Source: Deltaproteobacteria bacterium IMCC39146
Lineage (GTDB): Bacteria > Desulfobacterota > Desulfuromonadia > Desulfuromonadales > BM103
Length of the DNA stretch: 64,000 bases
Assembly (NCBI GenBank): GCA_030005635.1
Contig: JARUHP010000013.1
Span: 39,296-103,295, forward strand
Reading direction: 5' to 3'
Shown: positions 26,960 through 35,994 of the stretch, one piece after another
Layout: the number at the start of each line of letters is the position of its first letter
Numbering within the stretch: position 1 is the first letter of the stretch
Notes under the pieces: model-generated
Database searches by the model: none
What the model was told of the DNA's origin: nothing
What the model saw: only the letters and a program-made list of their open reading frames with translations
Program-made: the position numbers and the translations under genes

Positions 26960-27550
26960 ATGCGTATTATGCCGCAAGATAAGAACTTTATTGAAACTCT
27001 TCCAGGATTGACACGCCGCCAGATTCTCACGGCTGGTGTGCTCGGTTCTCTTCTTTGCCTGGCTCCTGCTCAGGCCTTGGCGCAGTTTTCCTTAACCGGT
27101 GTGCAAGAGCGCAGCCTGAGTCTTCTTAACACACATACCGGGGAGCGTCTGAAAGATGTTGTTTACTGGGAAAAGGGCAACTACATCCACGATGCCCTGG
27201 AAAACCTGAATCATGTTCTGCGTGATCATCGCACCAATCAGGTTCATCCGATTGACCCAATGACCCTCGACCTGATGGCTGCCATCTCTCGTAAGGTTGG
27301 CGCAAAGCAGCCCTTTGAAATTATCTCCGGCTACCGTTCACCACAATCCAACCGTTCTCTTCGTAATAACTCTAATGGAGTCGCCAAAAACAGCTATCAT
27401 ATGCAAGGCAAGGCTATTGATTTACGGCTGCCGGGCGTTCCTCTTAAAACCGTTCGTAAAGCAGCCCTCGATCTGAGAATGGGCGGAGTAGGTTATTACT
27501 CGAAGTCAGGTTTCGTGCATATTGATTCTGGTAGGGTTCGGAGCTGGTAG
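26960..27550 (+). CDS. M15/DUF882 murein peptidase (YcbK/MepK-like)
   Basis: 196 residues. A twin-arginine-type leader (TRRQILTAGVLGSLLCLAPAQALA) is followed by the DUF882 domain. The metal-site motifs are SGYRSPQSN, SYHMQGKAIDLR and the final GYYSKSGFVHIDSG. E. coli MepK is a cell-wall endopeptidase cutting meso-DAP cross-links. ATG at 26960 or 26969 are both possible. It is convergent with the carbonic anhydrase-like gene and appears to be monocistronic. Confidence 0.9.
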   Translation: MRIMPQDKNFIETLPGLTRRQILTAGVLGSLLCLAPAQALAQFSLTGVQERSLSLLNTHTGERLKDVVYWEKGNYIHDALENLNHVLRDHRTNQVHPIDPMTLDLMAAISRKVGAKQPFEIISGYRSPQSNRSLRNNSNGVAKNSYHMQGKAIDLRLPGVPLKTVRKAALDLRMGGVGYYSKSGFVHIDSGRVRSW

Positions 27551-27632
27551 AGTCAGTTCATTGTACTTATGTTCTTCGTAAAACTCACAACTTCCATACT
27601 GTTTACACAACATATTACATCTCCTCTCACAG

Positions 27633-28694
27633 TTAACTTTGTCCTGCATATTCAAGAAACGTTACCGTGGGCTGGTAAGTCTTCTGTTTGGAAATTAAAT
27701 CGTGAATTTCATGAGAGGCCAAATAGAGAGGTTTTCGAGAACGCCCCTTCTCCATCAAAAAGCCAAGCTGTGGGATAAACGAATTATGCTGGACAGTGTG
27801 GTCGATCGTTAATCCTGCCAAGACGAAGACGTTGCGTTTCTCAACGTCAAAATTGTCAGAGAGGTGTGAAGTCATTCGATGAAATTGCTTCCAGGTATTC
27901 AGATCGCACAACCTTTTATGTGGTTTTGATGATGAGACGATTTCAGGCATAAAATCGAACAATGAGGCCTCAAGCATATCCTTTGGTTTAAGGCTGGTAT
28001 GATCGAGGTTTTTGCTAAAACTGAAAGAGTCTGGCACCAGAATACTGCCAATCGGAAGCGAGATTTCAGGCTTTATTGCAAAAAGGTTACTATGCTTTTT
28101 TATCCTCTCAGGGTGTAACCGATAGAGCTTGCCGCGCGCCGTTTCAGATAAGGAATTTCCTTCGACGAGACGATCAAGCTTAATATCTATTGTTACTCTG
28201 TCTCCCTGCGGTTCGTGGAACAGATACATATACGGTATCTCGATTTTCACAGAGGGCCCATCACGAAAAACTTTAATCCGTTGCGTTGCCCGTTTATAAA
28301 CCTCCATATATTCATTAAGGATTCGGTGCAGCACGCCGCAACACGGCGAGACCTGCTCGTTTATACGCTGAATATAGCCAATCCCTTCTTTCTCTTCCGC
28401 ACCGATATGACTACCACCCAAAACAACGATGTCTCCGCCATGGTTGGTCGCTGGAATCCACCTTGAGGGATCGAACAAAGCACCTGTCTGTCCTAAATTA
28501 ATGGGGGGACAATTATATACATACCCAAAAAGAGCTTTCTTAATGGCTTGGCTTTCGTCAGAGCATTGCCAGATTGCAGGTAACGTCCCTGTAAAACCAG
28601 CTTCGTCCGTTATGCTGCGCATTCGACCAAATAGCTTCATTAGATTCATAGAAGGAAGATCAAGGAGCTTTTCGTCAGGTGGAGAAATCAGCAT
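27633..28694 (-). CDS. LCIB-type carbonic anhydrase-like protein
   Basis: 353 residues. The first 130 residues match the pattern of the LCIB/LCIC beta-carbonic anhydrase family: QCSDES (Cys44 with Asp46 and Glu47), GGDIVVLGGSHIGA (His96) and VSPCCGVL (Cys118/119). This gives the Cys-His-Cys zinc set plus the Asp-Glu pair. These enzymes interconvert CO2 and bicarbonate. Residues 130-353 are not recognised and exceed the usual LCIB length, so a second domain is likely. The nearby SulP gene supports an inorganic-carbon role. Upstream lies a MITE copy. I rate the family call moderate since it rests on motif spacing. Confidence 0.6.
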   Translation of the reverse strand: MLISPPDEKLLDLPSMNLMKLFGRMRSITDEAGFTGTLPAIWQCSDESQAIKKALFGYVYNCPPINLGQTGALFDPSRWIPATNHGGDIVVLGGSHIGAEEKEGIGYIQRINEQVSPCCGVLHRILNEYMEVYKRATQRIKVFRDGPSVKIEIPYMYLFHEPQGDRVTIDIKLDRLVEGNSLSETARGKLYRLHPERIKKHSNLFAIKPEISLPIGSILVPDSFSFSKNLDHTSLKPKDMLEASLFDFMPEIVSSSKPHKRLCDLNTWKQFHRMTSHLSDNFDVEKRNVFVLAGLTIDHTVQHNSFIPQLGFLMEKGRSRKPLYLASHEIHDLISKQKTYQPTVTFLEYAGQS

Positions 28695-28735
28695 GTTAAC
28701 CTCTAAGTCATTTACCTGAAGGATTGTCTTCTAGA

Positions 28736-28893
28736 AGGCTGCCCGACTATCTATGGCCGGCTGCAAACCCAGCTGTTTGGCCCATATTCAAGCTCCTTTT
28801 CGCCCAATAGCTACGGCTATTACCCTCAAATGAGCCAAAATCTGTCCTCAAACTTCCGAATTTTCACTTCGGCCCGTATAGCCCGACAGCCTC
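28736..28893 (-). mobile_element. 158-bp MITE-like element, copy 1
   Basis: It is bounded by AGGCTGCCCGACTATC (28736-28751) and an imperfect reverse complement ending near 28893. The interior, read on the minus strand, holds ACAGATTTTGGCTCATTTGA and AATAGCCGTAGCTATT, shared with copies at 36163 and 39154. It lies in the 358-bp gap between the LCIB-type gene and the HTH-EIIA gene. Confidence 0.8.
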
Positions 28894-28899
28894 CTAGAG

Positions 28900-28963
28900 C
28901 GAGCTAAAATCTGTTCTGAAATTTCTGGAGTTTCGCTTCGACCCTTATTATCGGACAGTCTCT
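28900..28963 (-). mobile_element. Half copy of the 158-bp MITE
   Basis: Read on the minus strand it repeats the left half of the family (ACTGTCCGATAATA, GTCGAAGCGAAAC, AACAGATTTTAGCT) and then stops where copy 1 begins. It is either a truncated older copy or one interrupted by copy 1. Confidence 0.65.
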
Positions 28964-29052
28964 TAGCCCAATTATTCATTGACAATGTACATACATTACA
29001 CTTAGTGTCCAAAAATGTCACTATGTGCTACTAAATATTCTAAGGAAGCTTT

Positions 29053-29739
29053 ATGAACCTCTCTGTCAAAGATGCGGCCCGCATTCTGAGTGTTACAGAA
29101 AAAACTATTTATAGATGGATTAAACAAGAGCTAGTCCCAGCTTATAGGGTTAATGGTCAACATCGATTCAACCAATCCGAACTTCTTGAATGGGCAACCT
29201 CAAGAAGAATGGGGGTTTCTCCTGAGGCTTTTGATGAGCCGGAAGAAGCCGCAACGCCGCTTCCCACTTTGACCGAGTCAATTGAAGCCGGTGGGATTAT
29301 CTATCGCTTGGATGGAAACAGTAGAAATGAAGTTCTTGATAGGTTAGTTAACAATCTGCGCCTTTCCGATGGAGTCGACAAAGAGTATCTTCTCAAGGTC
29401 TTGATTGCCAGAGAAGAGCTTGCATCGACAAGTGTTGGCGATGGCATCGCTATCCCTCATCCCCGAAATCCCGTCTTGCTACATACATCTCAACCTACGG
29501 TGACGTTAGCCTTCCTTGAGAACCCTGTTGATTTCCAATCACTGGATGGATTGCTAACCAAGGTCCTTTTTTGTGTTATCAGCCCGACTTTACGCGCTCA
29601 CTTACATCTTCTTTCCATGCTGGGATATGCCCTAAAGGATTTCAAATTCCGCGCAGTCATTGAGCAGGCAGAAAGTAGAGATGAAATTCTTGGTGCTTTA
29701 CGGCAAGTCAAGAAAGGCATGGGGCAAATCATCAGGTAA
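29053..29739 (+). CDS. MerR-like HTH protein fused to a PTS EIIA domain
   Basis: 228 residues. The N terminus is an excisionase/MerR-type helix-turn-helix (LSVKDAARILSVTEKTIYRWIKQ ... HRFNQSELLEW, residues 3-48). Residues 75-225 form a fructose/mannitol-type EIIA domain with the phosphorylatable His136 in GIAIPHPRN. This suggests a DNA-binding regulator controlled by phosphotransferase status. It starts 98 bp upstream of the SulP gene on the same strand and probably controls it. An inverted pair (ACACTTAGTGT near 29010) upstream of its start could be an operator. Confidence 0.85.
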   Translation: MNLSVKDAARILSVTEKTIYRWIKQELVPAYRVNGQHRFNQSELLEWATSRRMGVSPEAFDEPEEAATPLPTLTESIEAGGIIYRLDGNSRNEVLDRLVNNLRLSDGVDKEYLLKVLIAREELASTSVGDGIAIPHPRNPVLLHTSQPTVTLAFLENPVDFQSLDGLLTKVLFCVISPTLRAHLHLLSMLGYALKDFKFRAVIEQAESRDEILGALRQVKKGMGQIIR

Positions 29740-29837
29740 ACACAACCTGAGATCTGGCAGAGTAATCATCCTCTATCAAAATGTTAATCACGACCCTGTC
29801 CCACGAGACAGGCAACAGAGTCTAATGGGATGCACGC

Positions 29838-31448
29838 ATGCAGGGATTGACTTATAAGAGAATCGTTGGGGATATCTTTGGTGGGGTGACTGCCAGCGTC
29901 ATTGCTTTGCCGCTTGCTCTGGCGTTTGGGGTTGCCAGCGGGGTCGGTGCACAAGCAGGAATTTACGGAGCGATCATTCTTGGTTTCGTCGCGGCACTGG
30001 CAGGCGGGACAAAGGTACAAATTTCTGGCCCGACGGGGCCAATGACTATTGTTGCTGCCTCGACTCTTGTTCTCTTTCATGGCGATGTTGCGTTACTCAT
30101 GGCCGCTGTCCTGTTGACCGGCATTTTTCAGGTTGCACTGGGGCTACTAAAAGTAGGTAGATTTGTAAAGTTTGTTCCCTATCCTGTCATTTCCGGATTT
30201 ATGAGTGGGATTGGAATCATTATCATTCTGCTGCAAATAAATCCTCTATTGGGAATTGAGGGGGTAACGTCCCCCCAGGAGGCAGTGACCTCTCTCGTCA
30301 ACATCCGGAGCATGTATCAGGTAGATGCTCTGTATGCCAGCGCCATGGCCTTGCTGATTGTCTTTTTCACACCTAAAAAAATATCCAGGGTCCTTCCCAC
30401 TCCTTTACTGGCTCTGGTCGCAGTAACGGCCTTTTCTCAACTTGCGGGTTTCCAGTTGGCAACCATTGGCACGATTCCTTCCGGTTTGCCGGAATTATTC
30501 TGGCCCACTTTCACACGAAGCCAGCTCACCATTGTTGTCACCGCCGCCATGAGTCTTGCGGTTTTAGGGGCAATAGACAGTCTCCTTACCTCCCTGGTTG
30601 CTGACTCTCTGACAAAAACCGAACATGATTCAAACCGGGAACTGATTGGCCAAGGCATTGGTAATGCTCTGACTTCTTTTGTGGGTGGAATACCAGGAGC
30701 TGGCGCGACAATGCGAACCGTCGTCAATGTTAAATCCGGTGGCACAACAAGGCTTTCGGGGGTTCTGCATGCCCTGATCTTGCTGGGCGTTCTCCTCGGT
30801 CTGGGTAAATACGCCACCACTGTTCCCATGTCGGTCCTGGCGGCCATATTAATAAAAGTTGGGCTGGATATTGTTGATTACAGGTTTATAAAAATTATCA
30901 AAAAAGCGCCGAAGCACGACCTCGCAATTATGTTTACCGTCCTTTTCTTAACAGTATTTGTCGACTTGATTGTAGCCGTTGGGGTCGGAGTTGTGCTCGC
31001 CTCAATACTCCTTACGGTTCGTCTGACGCGACATGAACAATCCTCAGTTAATGATCTAAAAGTCTCGTTTAATGGAATTGATGAACACCAGCAACTCAAT
31101 CAAGAGGAGAGCTTTCTTGTAAGAGTTGTCAATATAGACGGGCCCTTCTTTTTCGGGTCAACGTCTCGTCTGGTTGGTCAGGTGGGAGCAATGCTTGGAA
31201 CAAAAATTGTGATTTTCGATTGCCGAAAAGTCTCATTTATTGACTTATCAGCATTTTTTGCTTTGTGTGAGATTATCTTGAAGTTGAAGGAAAAGCACAT
31301 TATGCCGTTTATCGTTGTTAGTGAGGAGATAAGAGTGAAGCTGATTAGATTGGAAATCACCTCCATCCTTCGCGAAGATCATATTTACCTTTCGTTTGAT
31401 CGAGCCGTGGAACACGCGTCAAACCACGTGAGTGAAAACCGGCCATGA
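29838..31448 (+). CDS. SulP family anion transporter with STAS domain
   Basis: 536 residues with ten or more hydrophobic segments. The N-terminal signature GDIFGGVTASVIALPLALAFG and SGPTGPMTIV belong to SulP/SLC26. A cytoplasmic STAS domain (about 430-525) contains VNIDGPFFFGS and IFDCRKVSFIDLSA. Bacterial SulP proteins import bicarbonate (BicA), sulphate or dicarboxylates. Location beside an LCIB-type carbonic anhydrase and an EIIA regulator favours bicarbonate, but this is inference. The start lies after a poor ribosome-binding site. Confidence 0.88.
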   Translation: MQGLTYKRIVGDIFGGVTASVIALPLALAFGVASGVGAQAGIYGAIILGFVAALAGGTKVQISGPTGPMTIVAASTLVLFHGDVALLMAAVLLTGIFQVALGLLKVGRFVKFVPYPVISGFMSGIGIIIILLQINPLLGIEGVTSPQEAVTSLVNIRSMYQVDALYASAMALLIVFFTPKKISRVLPTPLLALVAVTAFSQLAGFQLATIGTIPSGLPELFWPTFTRSQLTIVVTAAMSLAVLGAIDSLLTSLVADSLTKTEHDSNRELIGQGIGNALTSFVGGIPGAGATMRTVVNVKSGGTTRLSGVLHALILLGVLLGLGKYATTVPMSVLAAILIKVGLDIVDYRFIKIIKKAPKHDLAIMFTVLFLTVFVDLIVAVGVGVVLASILLTVRLTRHEQSSVNDLKVSFNGIDEHQQLNQEESFLVRVVNIDGPFFFGSTSRLVGQVGAMLGTKIVIFDCRKVSFIDLSAFFALCEIILKLKEKHIMPFIVVSEEIRVKLIRLEITSILREDHIYLSFDRAVEHASNHVSENRP

Positions 31449-31512
31449 AAGGATGTTCTGGACTGGGGGGGGAATTCTTACTGAACCTTGGTTTATAAGA
31501 ATTGAATTAGGG

Positions 31513-32160
31513 CTATAGAGTCAACCCTAATGATCTCGTCGGCAGGGCCTTAAGGATATTCTCCTTTTGATTTAAGTCCTCCTCGGTATTAAATCTTGAA
31601 GTAACTACTCCTATGGCTGGAGCAACGGACTCAAGGATATGAATGTCTTCCTTGAGAAGCATATCCTTTTGGGAGTCGGCCAGATGGATAAGTCCAATAA
31701 CTTTAGAACTGTGCCGGATGGGCACAACGGCCAGGGAAGCAAACCCACTTTCAATGCATCTCCCACGGTATCTATTATAGCATTCTTCTGGGATGGTACT
31801 TCCGAACCCCTGGAGGTCGTTGGTCCAAATGGACCCAGAATCAGTTAGTATGGGCAAGTCTAAAGGGTCCGGTGTCCCGGTTATTACTCTGGTACAAGCG
31901 CATTGATCTTCTTTGAAGGACAAGCAGTTCTCATGCGTCCAAAATTCATAAGAAAACCCAACGTAGGCCTCATAAGGCATGAGTCCATTATTACTTACAA
32001 CTCGAATACCAACACACTGGCAATTGGTCCAATCTCTTATTTTGGTTACAATTAACGAAAGAAAATTTTCTCGAAGATGAGTCGCAGAGAAAAAAACTGC
32101 AATAACCTCGATGTTTTGAGCAAGGGCATTATTGCTTTTGTATGAGGAGTATTCTGACAT
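31513..32160 (-). CDS. GAF-domain protein
   Basis: About 215 residues with a single GAF domain spanning residues 15-190: IVTKIRDWTNCQCVGIRVV, GFSYEFWTHENCLS, CACTRVITG, and FASLAVVPIRHSSKVIGLIHLAD. Its C-terminal end LLKEDIHILESVAPAIGV is the usual GAF helix. Such GAFs with several cysteines (here NCQCV and QCACT) normally precede histidine kinase domains in Desulfuromonadales, but none follows, so this is a stand-alone or truncated sensor. ATG at 32160 is chosen; a TTG at 32283 would add 41 residues without similarity. Confidence 0.7.
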   Translation of the reverse strand: MSEYSSYKSNNALAQNIEVIAVFFSATHLRENFLSLIVTKIRDWTNCQCVGIRVVSNNGLMPYEAYVGFSYEFWTHENCLSFKEDQCACTRVITGTPDPLDLPILTDSGSIWTNDLQGFGSTIPEECYNRYRGRCIESGFASLAVVPIRHSSKVIGLIHLADSQKDMLLKEDIHILESVAPAIGVVTSRFNTEEDLNQKENILKALPTRSLGLTL

Positions 32161-32381
32161 AGGAACTTCGCTACCTTGAAGATAGTTGAGTTTTAAAAAT
32201 GGTTCACTATTACAAGTAGATGTTCGTATCAATAGCGACAAATAAGAACCCTGCGGAATTGTTAATGCCACCGCAGTGCTCAACGTCTCTATTCACTATG
32301 GAGGGAGTAAAGTGAAAAACTTCTAACAATGCTATCATCAAACTCTGCTATGTCAATTTGCCTTCAACTACCAAAAAACAT

Positions 32382-32482
32382 GGCCACCAAGAACTGAACC
32401 CTGGTGGCCAAATTTATGTATTAACGAGCGTCCTGAATACCCCTATCAATAAGAAGCCGGTTTTCTTCTCGTAAGTCGTGAC
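32382..32482 (+). repeat. Hairpin-tail dispersed repeat, copy A
   Basis: A hairpin GGCCACCAAG/CTGGTGGCC is followed by a tail containing TCCTGAATAC, CTATCAATAAGAAGCCGG, TTTTCTTCTCG and TAAGTCGTGA. It belongs to the ten-copy family described in the findings. It fills much of the 420-bp gap between the GAF and DJ-1 genes; the rest (32161-32381) shows no gene. Confidence 0.85.
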
Positions 32483-32528
32483 ATAAACAAAAAGCCCGCA
32501 CAAGTCGCCATGTGGGCTTTTTGTTTAT
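32483..32528. terminator. Bidirectional terminator
   Basis: ATAAACAAAAAGCCC (32483-32497) is the exact reverse complement of 32514-32528, with a short inner CAC/GTG extension. A-tract and T-tract on the two sides allow termination from either direction, which fits the convergent ends of this region. Confidence 0.85.
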
Positions 32529-32580
32529 AAGATATCCTGGTTTAGCAAAGTAAATTTAGTTGACTCCTCTTGCTGAAGGC

Positions 32581-33258
32581 TCAGACCAACTTTGCCAGCA
32601 GTGCCTTGGCAGCCGGTTCTGAGGACGCGGGGTTTTGCCCAGTAATCAGCAGACCATCGGTCACAACATGGGGTTGCCAGTCTTCCGTTTTTGAATATTT
32701 TCCACCGTTCTGCTTGAGCATATCCTCGACCAAGAAGGGAACTATCTCTGTCAGACCGACGGCCTCTTCCTCAGTATTGGTGAAGCCTGTCACCGTTTTG
32801 CCTTGCACTACGGATTTTCCTTCGGAGGTTTTTGGGTGGCGCAGTACGCCTGGGGCATGACAAACGGCTGCAACAGGTTTCCTTGCTTCAAGCATCGCTT
32901 CGATCAGGGCGATGGACGCGGCATCTTCGGCTAAGTCCCAAAGGGGGCCATGCCCGCCTGGGTAAAAGACAGCGTCAAAATCAGCGGCGGAGATGTCTGC
33001 TAGCTTAAGCGTGCTGGCCAGCACGGCCTGTGCGGCAGAATCGGCCTTGAAGCGGTGAGTTGCTGCGGTCTGAAAATCAGGCGCATCGCTCTTCGGATCG
33101 AGCGGCGGTTGGCCGCCGAGTGGCGAAGCCAGGGTTGTTTCCGCACCTGCGTCTTTGAAAACGTAGTAGGGAGCGGCGAATTCTTCCAGCCAGAAACCGG
33201 TTTTTTCTCCGGTATTACCGAGTTTATCATGTGAAGTCAGAACCATCAGTATCTTCAT
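32581..33258 (-). CDS. DJ-1/PfpI family protein (Hsp31-like)
   Basis: 225 residues. The nucleophile elbow AAVCHAPGVL carries Cys133-His134, and YPGGHGPLWDL near residue 100 is typical of the Hsp31/class I glutamine amidotransferase-like branch. Members act as glyoxalase III, deglycase-type or chaperone proteins in carbonyl stress. It is cytosolic. It is the last gene of a minus-strand set with a reductase and a VOC protein, 26 bp after the reductase gene, which supports a joint role in aldehyde detoxification. Confidence 0.88.
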   Translation of the reverse strand: MKILMVLTSHDKLGNTGEKTGFWLEEFAAPYYVFKDAGAETTLASPLGGQPPLDPKSDAPDFQTAATHRFKADSAAQAVLASTLKLADISAADFDAVFYPGGHGPLWDLAEDAASIALIEAMLEARKPVAAVCHAPGVLRHPKTSEGKSVVQGKTVTGFTNTEEEAVGLTEIVPFLVEDMLKQNGGKYSKTEDWQPHVVTDGLLITGQNPASSEPAAKALLAKLV

Positions 33259-33284
33259 ATTAGCTCCTTGCTTAGCTGTGAAGG

Positions 33285-34319
33285 TTAATCGTGCGCGACC
33301 TGGATGATCAGCTTACCGAAGTTCTTGCCTTCGAGCAGACCGATGAAGGCTTGCGGGGCATTTTCCAGCCCATCAACAAGATCTTCGCGAAACTTGATTT
33401 TCCCTTTTTTGACCCAGGGACTCATTTGATTGAAAAACTCGCCGTAGCGATGACCGTAGTCGTCAAAGATGATGAAACCCTGCATCTTGATCCGTTTGGT
33501 GAGCAGTGTCCGGGTCAAAAGTCCCAGGCGATCGGGTCCTTCTGGTAGCGCGGTGTCATTGTAGTGGGCGATCAGTCCGCACACCGGGATGCGGGCGTTC
33601 ACATTCAGCAGCGGCAAAACGGCATCAAATACTGCGCCGCCGACGTTCTCGAAATAGACATCGATCCCTTTGGAACAGGCTTTAGCCAACTCTTGCGGGA
33701 GGTCTTCGCTGCGTCTGTCGAGACAAGCATCGAATCCCAATTCTTCGGTAACAAAGCGACACTTCTCTGCACCGCCAGCGATACCGACCACGCGGCATCC
33801 CTTGAGTTTGGCGATCTGACCGACCACCGAGCCGACGGCGCCACTGGCCGCAGCGACCACGACCGTTTCACCTGCTTTCGGTTGGCCGATGTCGAGTAAG
33901 CCCATGAAAGCCGTAAAGCCTGGCATGCCGAGAGCGCCGAGTGCCAGCGAAGGTTGTGGCATGTGAGGGTCCAACTTGGTGAGACCTGTGCCATCAGATA
34001 GAGCATAGTCCTGCCAGCCATTAAAGCTGAGCACAAGGTCGCCAACTTGATAATCTGGATGAAGGGACTTTTCGACGCGAGAAACGGTGCCACCGATCAT
34101 CTCGGCTCCAATCTCTACTGGCGGGGCGTAGGACGGTGCATCACTCATTCGACCACGCATATACGGATCAAGTGACAGGTACAGAGTACGCAAAAGAACC
34201 TGCCCATCAGCGGGGACCGGGGTTGCTGTTTCTTCAAGCTTGAAGTTATCCGAAGTCGGGGCCCCCACGGGACGCGACTTCAGGACGATCTTGCGATTGA
34301 CGTTCTTACTTAGGGCCAT
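33285..34319 (-). CDS. NADPH-dependent medium-chain reductase (CurA/2-alkenal reductase type)
   Basis: 344 residues without catalytic zinc motifs. The start KIVLKSRPVGAPTSDNFKLEE and the LSLDPYMRGRM segment are typical of the leukotriene B4 dehydrogenase/CurA branch. The Rossmann fold AAASGAVGSVVGQIAKLKG binds NADPH. These enzymes reduce the C=C bond of alpha,beta-unsaturated ketones and aldehydes. It is likely co-transcribed with the DJ-1 gene downstream and regulated by the divergent LysR protein. Confidence 0.92.
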   Translation of the reverse strand: MALSKNVNRKIVLKSRPVGAPTSDNFKLEETATPVPADGQVLLRTLYLSLDPYMRGRMSDAPSYAPPVEIGAEMIGGTVSRVEKSLHPDYQVGDLVLSFNGWQDYALSDGTGLTKLDPHMPQPSLALGALGMPGFTAFMGLLDIGQPKAGETVVVAAASGAVGSVVGQIAKLKGCRVVGIAGGAEKCRFVTEELGFDACLDRRSEDLPQELAKACSKGIDVYFENVGGAVFDAVLPLLNVNARIPVCGLIAHYNDTALPEGPDRLGLLTRTLLTKRIKMQGFIIFDDYGHRYGEFFNQMSPWVKKGKIKFREDLVDGLENAPQAFIGLLEGKNFGKLIIQVAHD

Positions 34320-34462
34320 GATAGTTATCTCCTCTAAGAGGCAAACGGGTTTCTCTCTTGAGTTTTCGAATCTGATCTAAACCTTTATTTAATCGCGTAA
34401 CCACAAGACATAAGCATAACAGATACTTTACTTATGACGCAGACTCTCGTTATTCAATACCT

Positions 34463-34966
34463 CTATTTATAGGCGCCGCTCGAGTAATGAAGTTCATAGC
34501 TGTGGCTGTAGATTTCCAGGATATTGCCGAACGGGTCTTCCATGTAAATCATCCGGTAGGGCTTTTCTCCCGGATAATAATAGCGTGGTTCTTTCATACG
34601 CTTCTTCCCGCCCGCCGCGACTATCTTGTCTGCCAGCTCTTCCACATTGGGATCCTGTACCGAAAAGTGGAAAACTCCGGTTTTCCAGTATTCGAAGTTG
34701 TCTTCCGGGTTTGTCTGATTTTTAAATTCGAACAATTCGACGCCAATGCGATCTCCGGTTGAAAGATGGGCAATGCGAAACCTCTCCCAGCCTGAGCCAA
34801 AAACATCGGTACACATTTCACCAATAGCGCTATCGTCTTCGACGACCTTGGTCGGTTCCATAATCAGATACCAACCTAATACCTCGGTATAGAACTTTAC
34901 AGCGGCCTCTAAGTCTGGCACCGAAATGCCAATATGAGAAAATGTACGTGGATAAGAATTAGACAT
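34463..34966 (-). CDS. VOC superfamily (glyoxalase-type) protein
   Basis: 167 residues. FSHIGISVPDLEAAVKFYTEVLGW is the first beta-alpha-beta-beta unit, with His at the metal position. FHFSVQDPNVEELADKIV and MIYMEDPFGNILEIYSHSYE give the second unit, with the Glu ligand in ILEIYS. Members include glyoxalase I and dioxygenases; this one's substrate is unknown. ATG at 34966 follows AAGGAGTC. It heads the minus-strand set, divergent from the LysR gene. Confidence 0.87.
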   Translation of the reverse strand: MSNSYPRTFSHIGISVPDLEAAVKFYTEVLGWYLIMEPTKVVEDDSAIGEMCTDVFGSGWERFRIAHLSTGDRIGVELFEFKNQTNPEDNFEYWKTGVFHFSVQDPNVEELADKIVAAGGKKRMKEPRYYYPGEKPYRMIYMEDPFGNILEIYSHSYELHYSSGAYK

Positions 34967-35094
34967 GCTTGACTCCTTTGTTCTGTGGTTTGTGTCTCTC
35001 TTTTGAAGCAACTATAACCTCAGAGGTTGTAAATTAAAAATTATCATATATTATTCACTTGATAATATTTTGTAATGAAAGGCGAGTTACTTCT

Positions 35095-35979
35095 ATGATT
35101 AACCAACAGTGGCTACACACCTTCCTTACCCTGGTCGAAGTCGGTCACTTTACGCAAACCGGCGAGAAGCTATACATGACCCAGCCGGGGGTTAGCCAGC
35201 ACATCAAGAAACTGGAAGAGCAAGTGGGAGTTCTCTTGTTGAACCGGATTGGCAAGCGGTTTGAGCTGACCCGTGAAGGCGAGGCTTTGTACCAGTTTGG
35301 TTGCCAAAGAAGGCAAGAGGAAGACGAATTGTACCAGGAGTTGCAGTTTGATGATCCACATAAGGGGGATTGTCGCATTGCTTGTTCGGGAGCAATGGCG
35401 ACCTTCCTCTACCAACATCTCCTGAAAAGGCAGAAAAATCACTCTGGATTGATGGTCTCCGTTGAAGGGGCCCCTAACGAGCGGATCATCCAGAGCATAT
35501 TACAAAATACAATTGATCTGGGTGTTGTCACCCAACCTTCTAATTCGACTGAATTGGTGTATGAAGCGCTCGGTTTTGAATCATTGTGTCTTATCCTACC
35601 AGGCAACTATGCTTCTCAACCCCTGAACTTTGAAAGCCTAATGGCGTTAGGATTTATTGATCACCCCGATGGCGCACACTATGCTGATCGCCTTTTGAGT
35701 GCCAACTTTGGGGAACAGTTCCATAGCGTCGAAAAACTTAACAAAACCGGTTATATCAATCAAATCAACCAGATATTGATACCCGTGTCAGAAGGTCTTG
35801 GCTTCACGGTGTTGCCGGAAAAGGCCGTTCGCCATTTTCCGCAGCAGTCATTGCTCTATGTCGCCCCGTTAAAAGTACCAATCCATGATGAATTATTTCT
35901 GGTCAGAAAAAAACATCGGGTACTTCCGAAGCGTTATGATTGGTTTGAGCGAAAAATCAAAGAACTAGTCAGAATGTGA
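35095..35979 (+). CDS. LysR family transcriptional regulator
   Basis: 294 residues. The winged HTH covers INQQWLHTFLTLVEVGHFTQTGEKLYMTQPGVSQHIKKLEEQVG. The rest is a LysR-type periplasmic-binding-like effector domain. It is divergent from the VOC gene across a 128-bp A/T-rich gap that contains ATTATTCACTTGATAATA-like symmetry, typical for a LysR operator. Likely regulates the VOC-reductase-DJ-1 set and itself. ATG at 35095 fits homologous starts better than TTG/ATG at 35059. Confidence 0.88.
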   Translation: MINQQWLHTFLTLVEVGHFTQTGEKLYMTQPGVSQHIKKLEEQVGVLLLNRIGKRFELTREGEALYQFGCQRRQEEDELYQELQFDDPHKGDCRIACSGAMATFLYQHLLKRQKNHSGLMVSVEGAPNERIIQSILQNTIDLGVVTQPSNSTELVYEALGFESLCLILPGNYASQPLNFESLMALGFIDHPDGAHYADRLLSANFGEQFHSVEKLNKTGYINQINQILIPVSEGLGFTVLPEKAVRHFPQQSLLYVAPLKVPIHDELFLVRKKHRVLPKRYDWFERKIKELVRM

Positions 35980-35994
35980 TTGATGGGCAAGACA

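Noticed and set aside
33285..34319. AcuI acrylyl-CoA reductase partner for DddL
   Set aside because: The sequence fits the CurA/alkenal reductase branch rather than the YhdH/AcuI branch.
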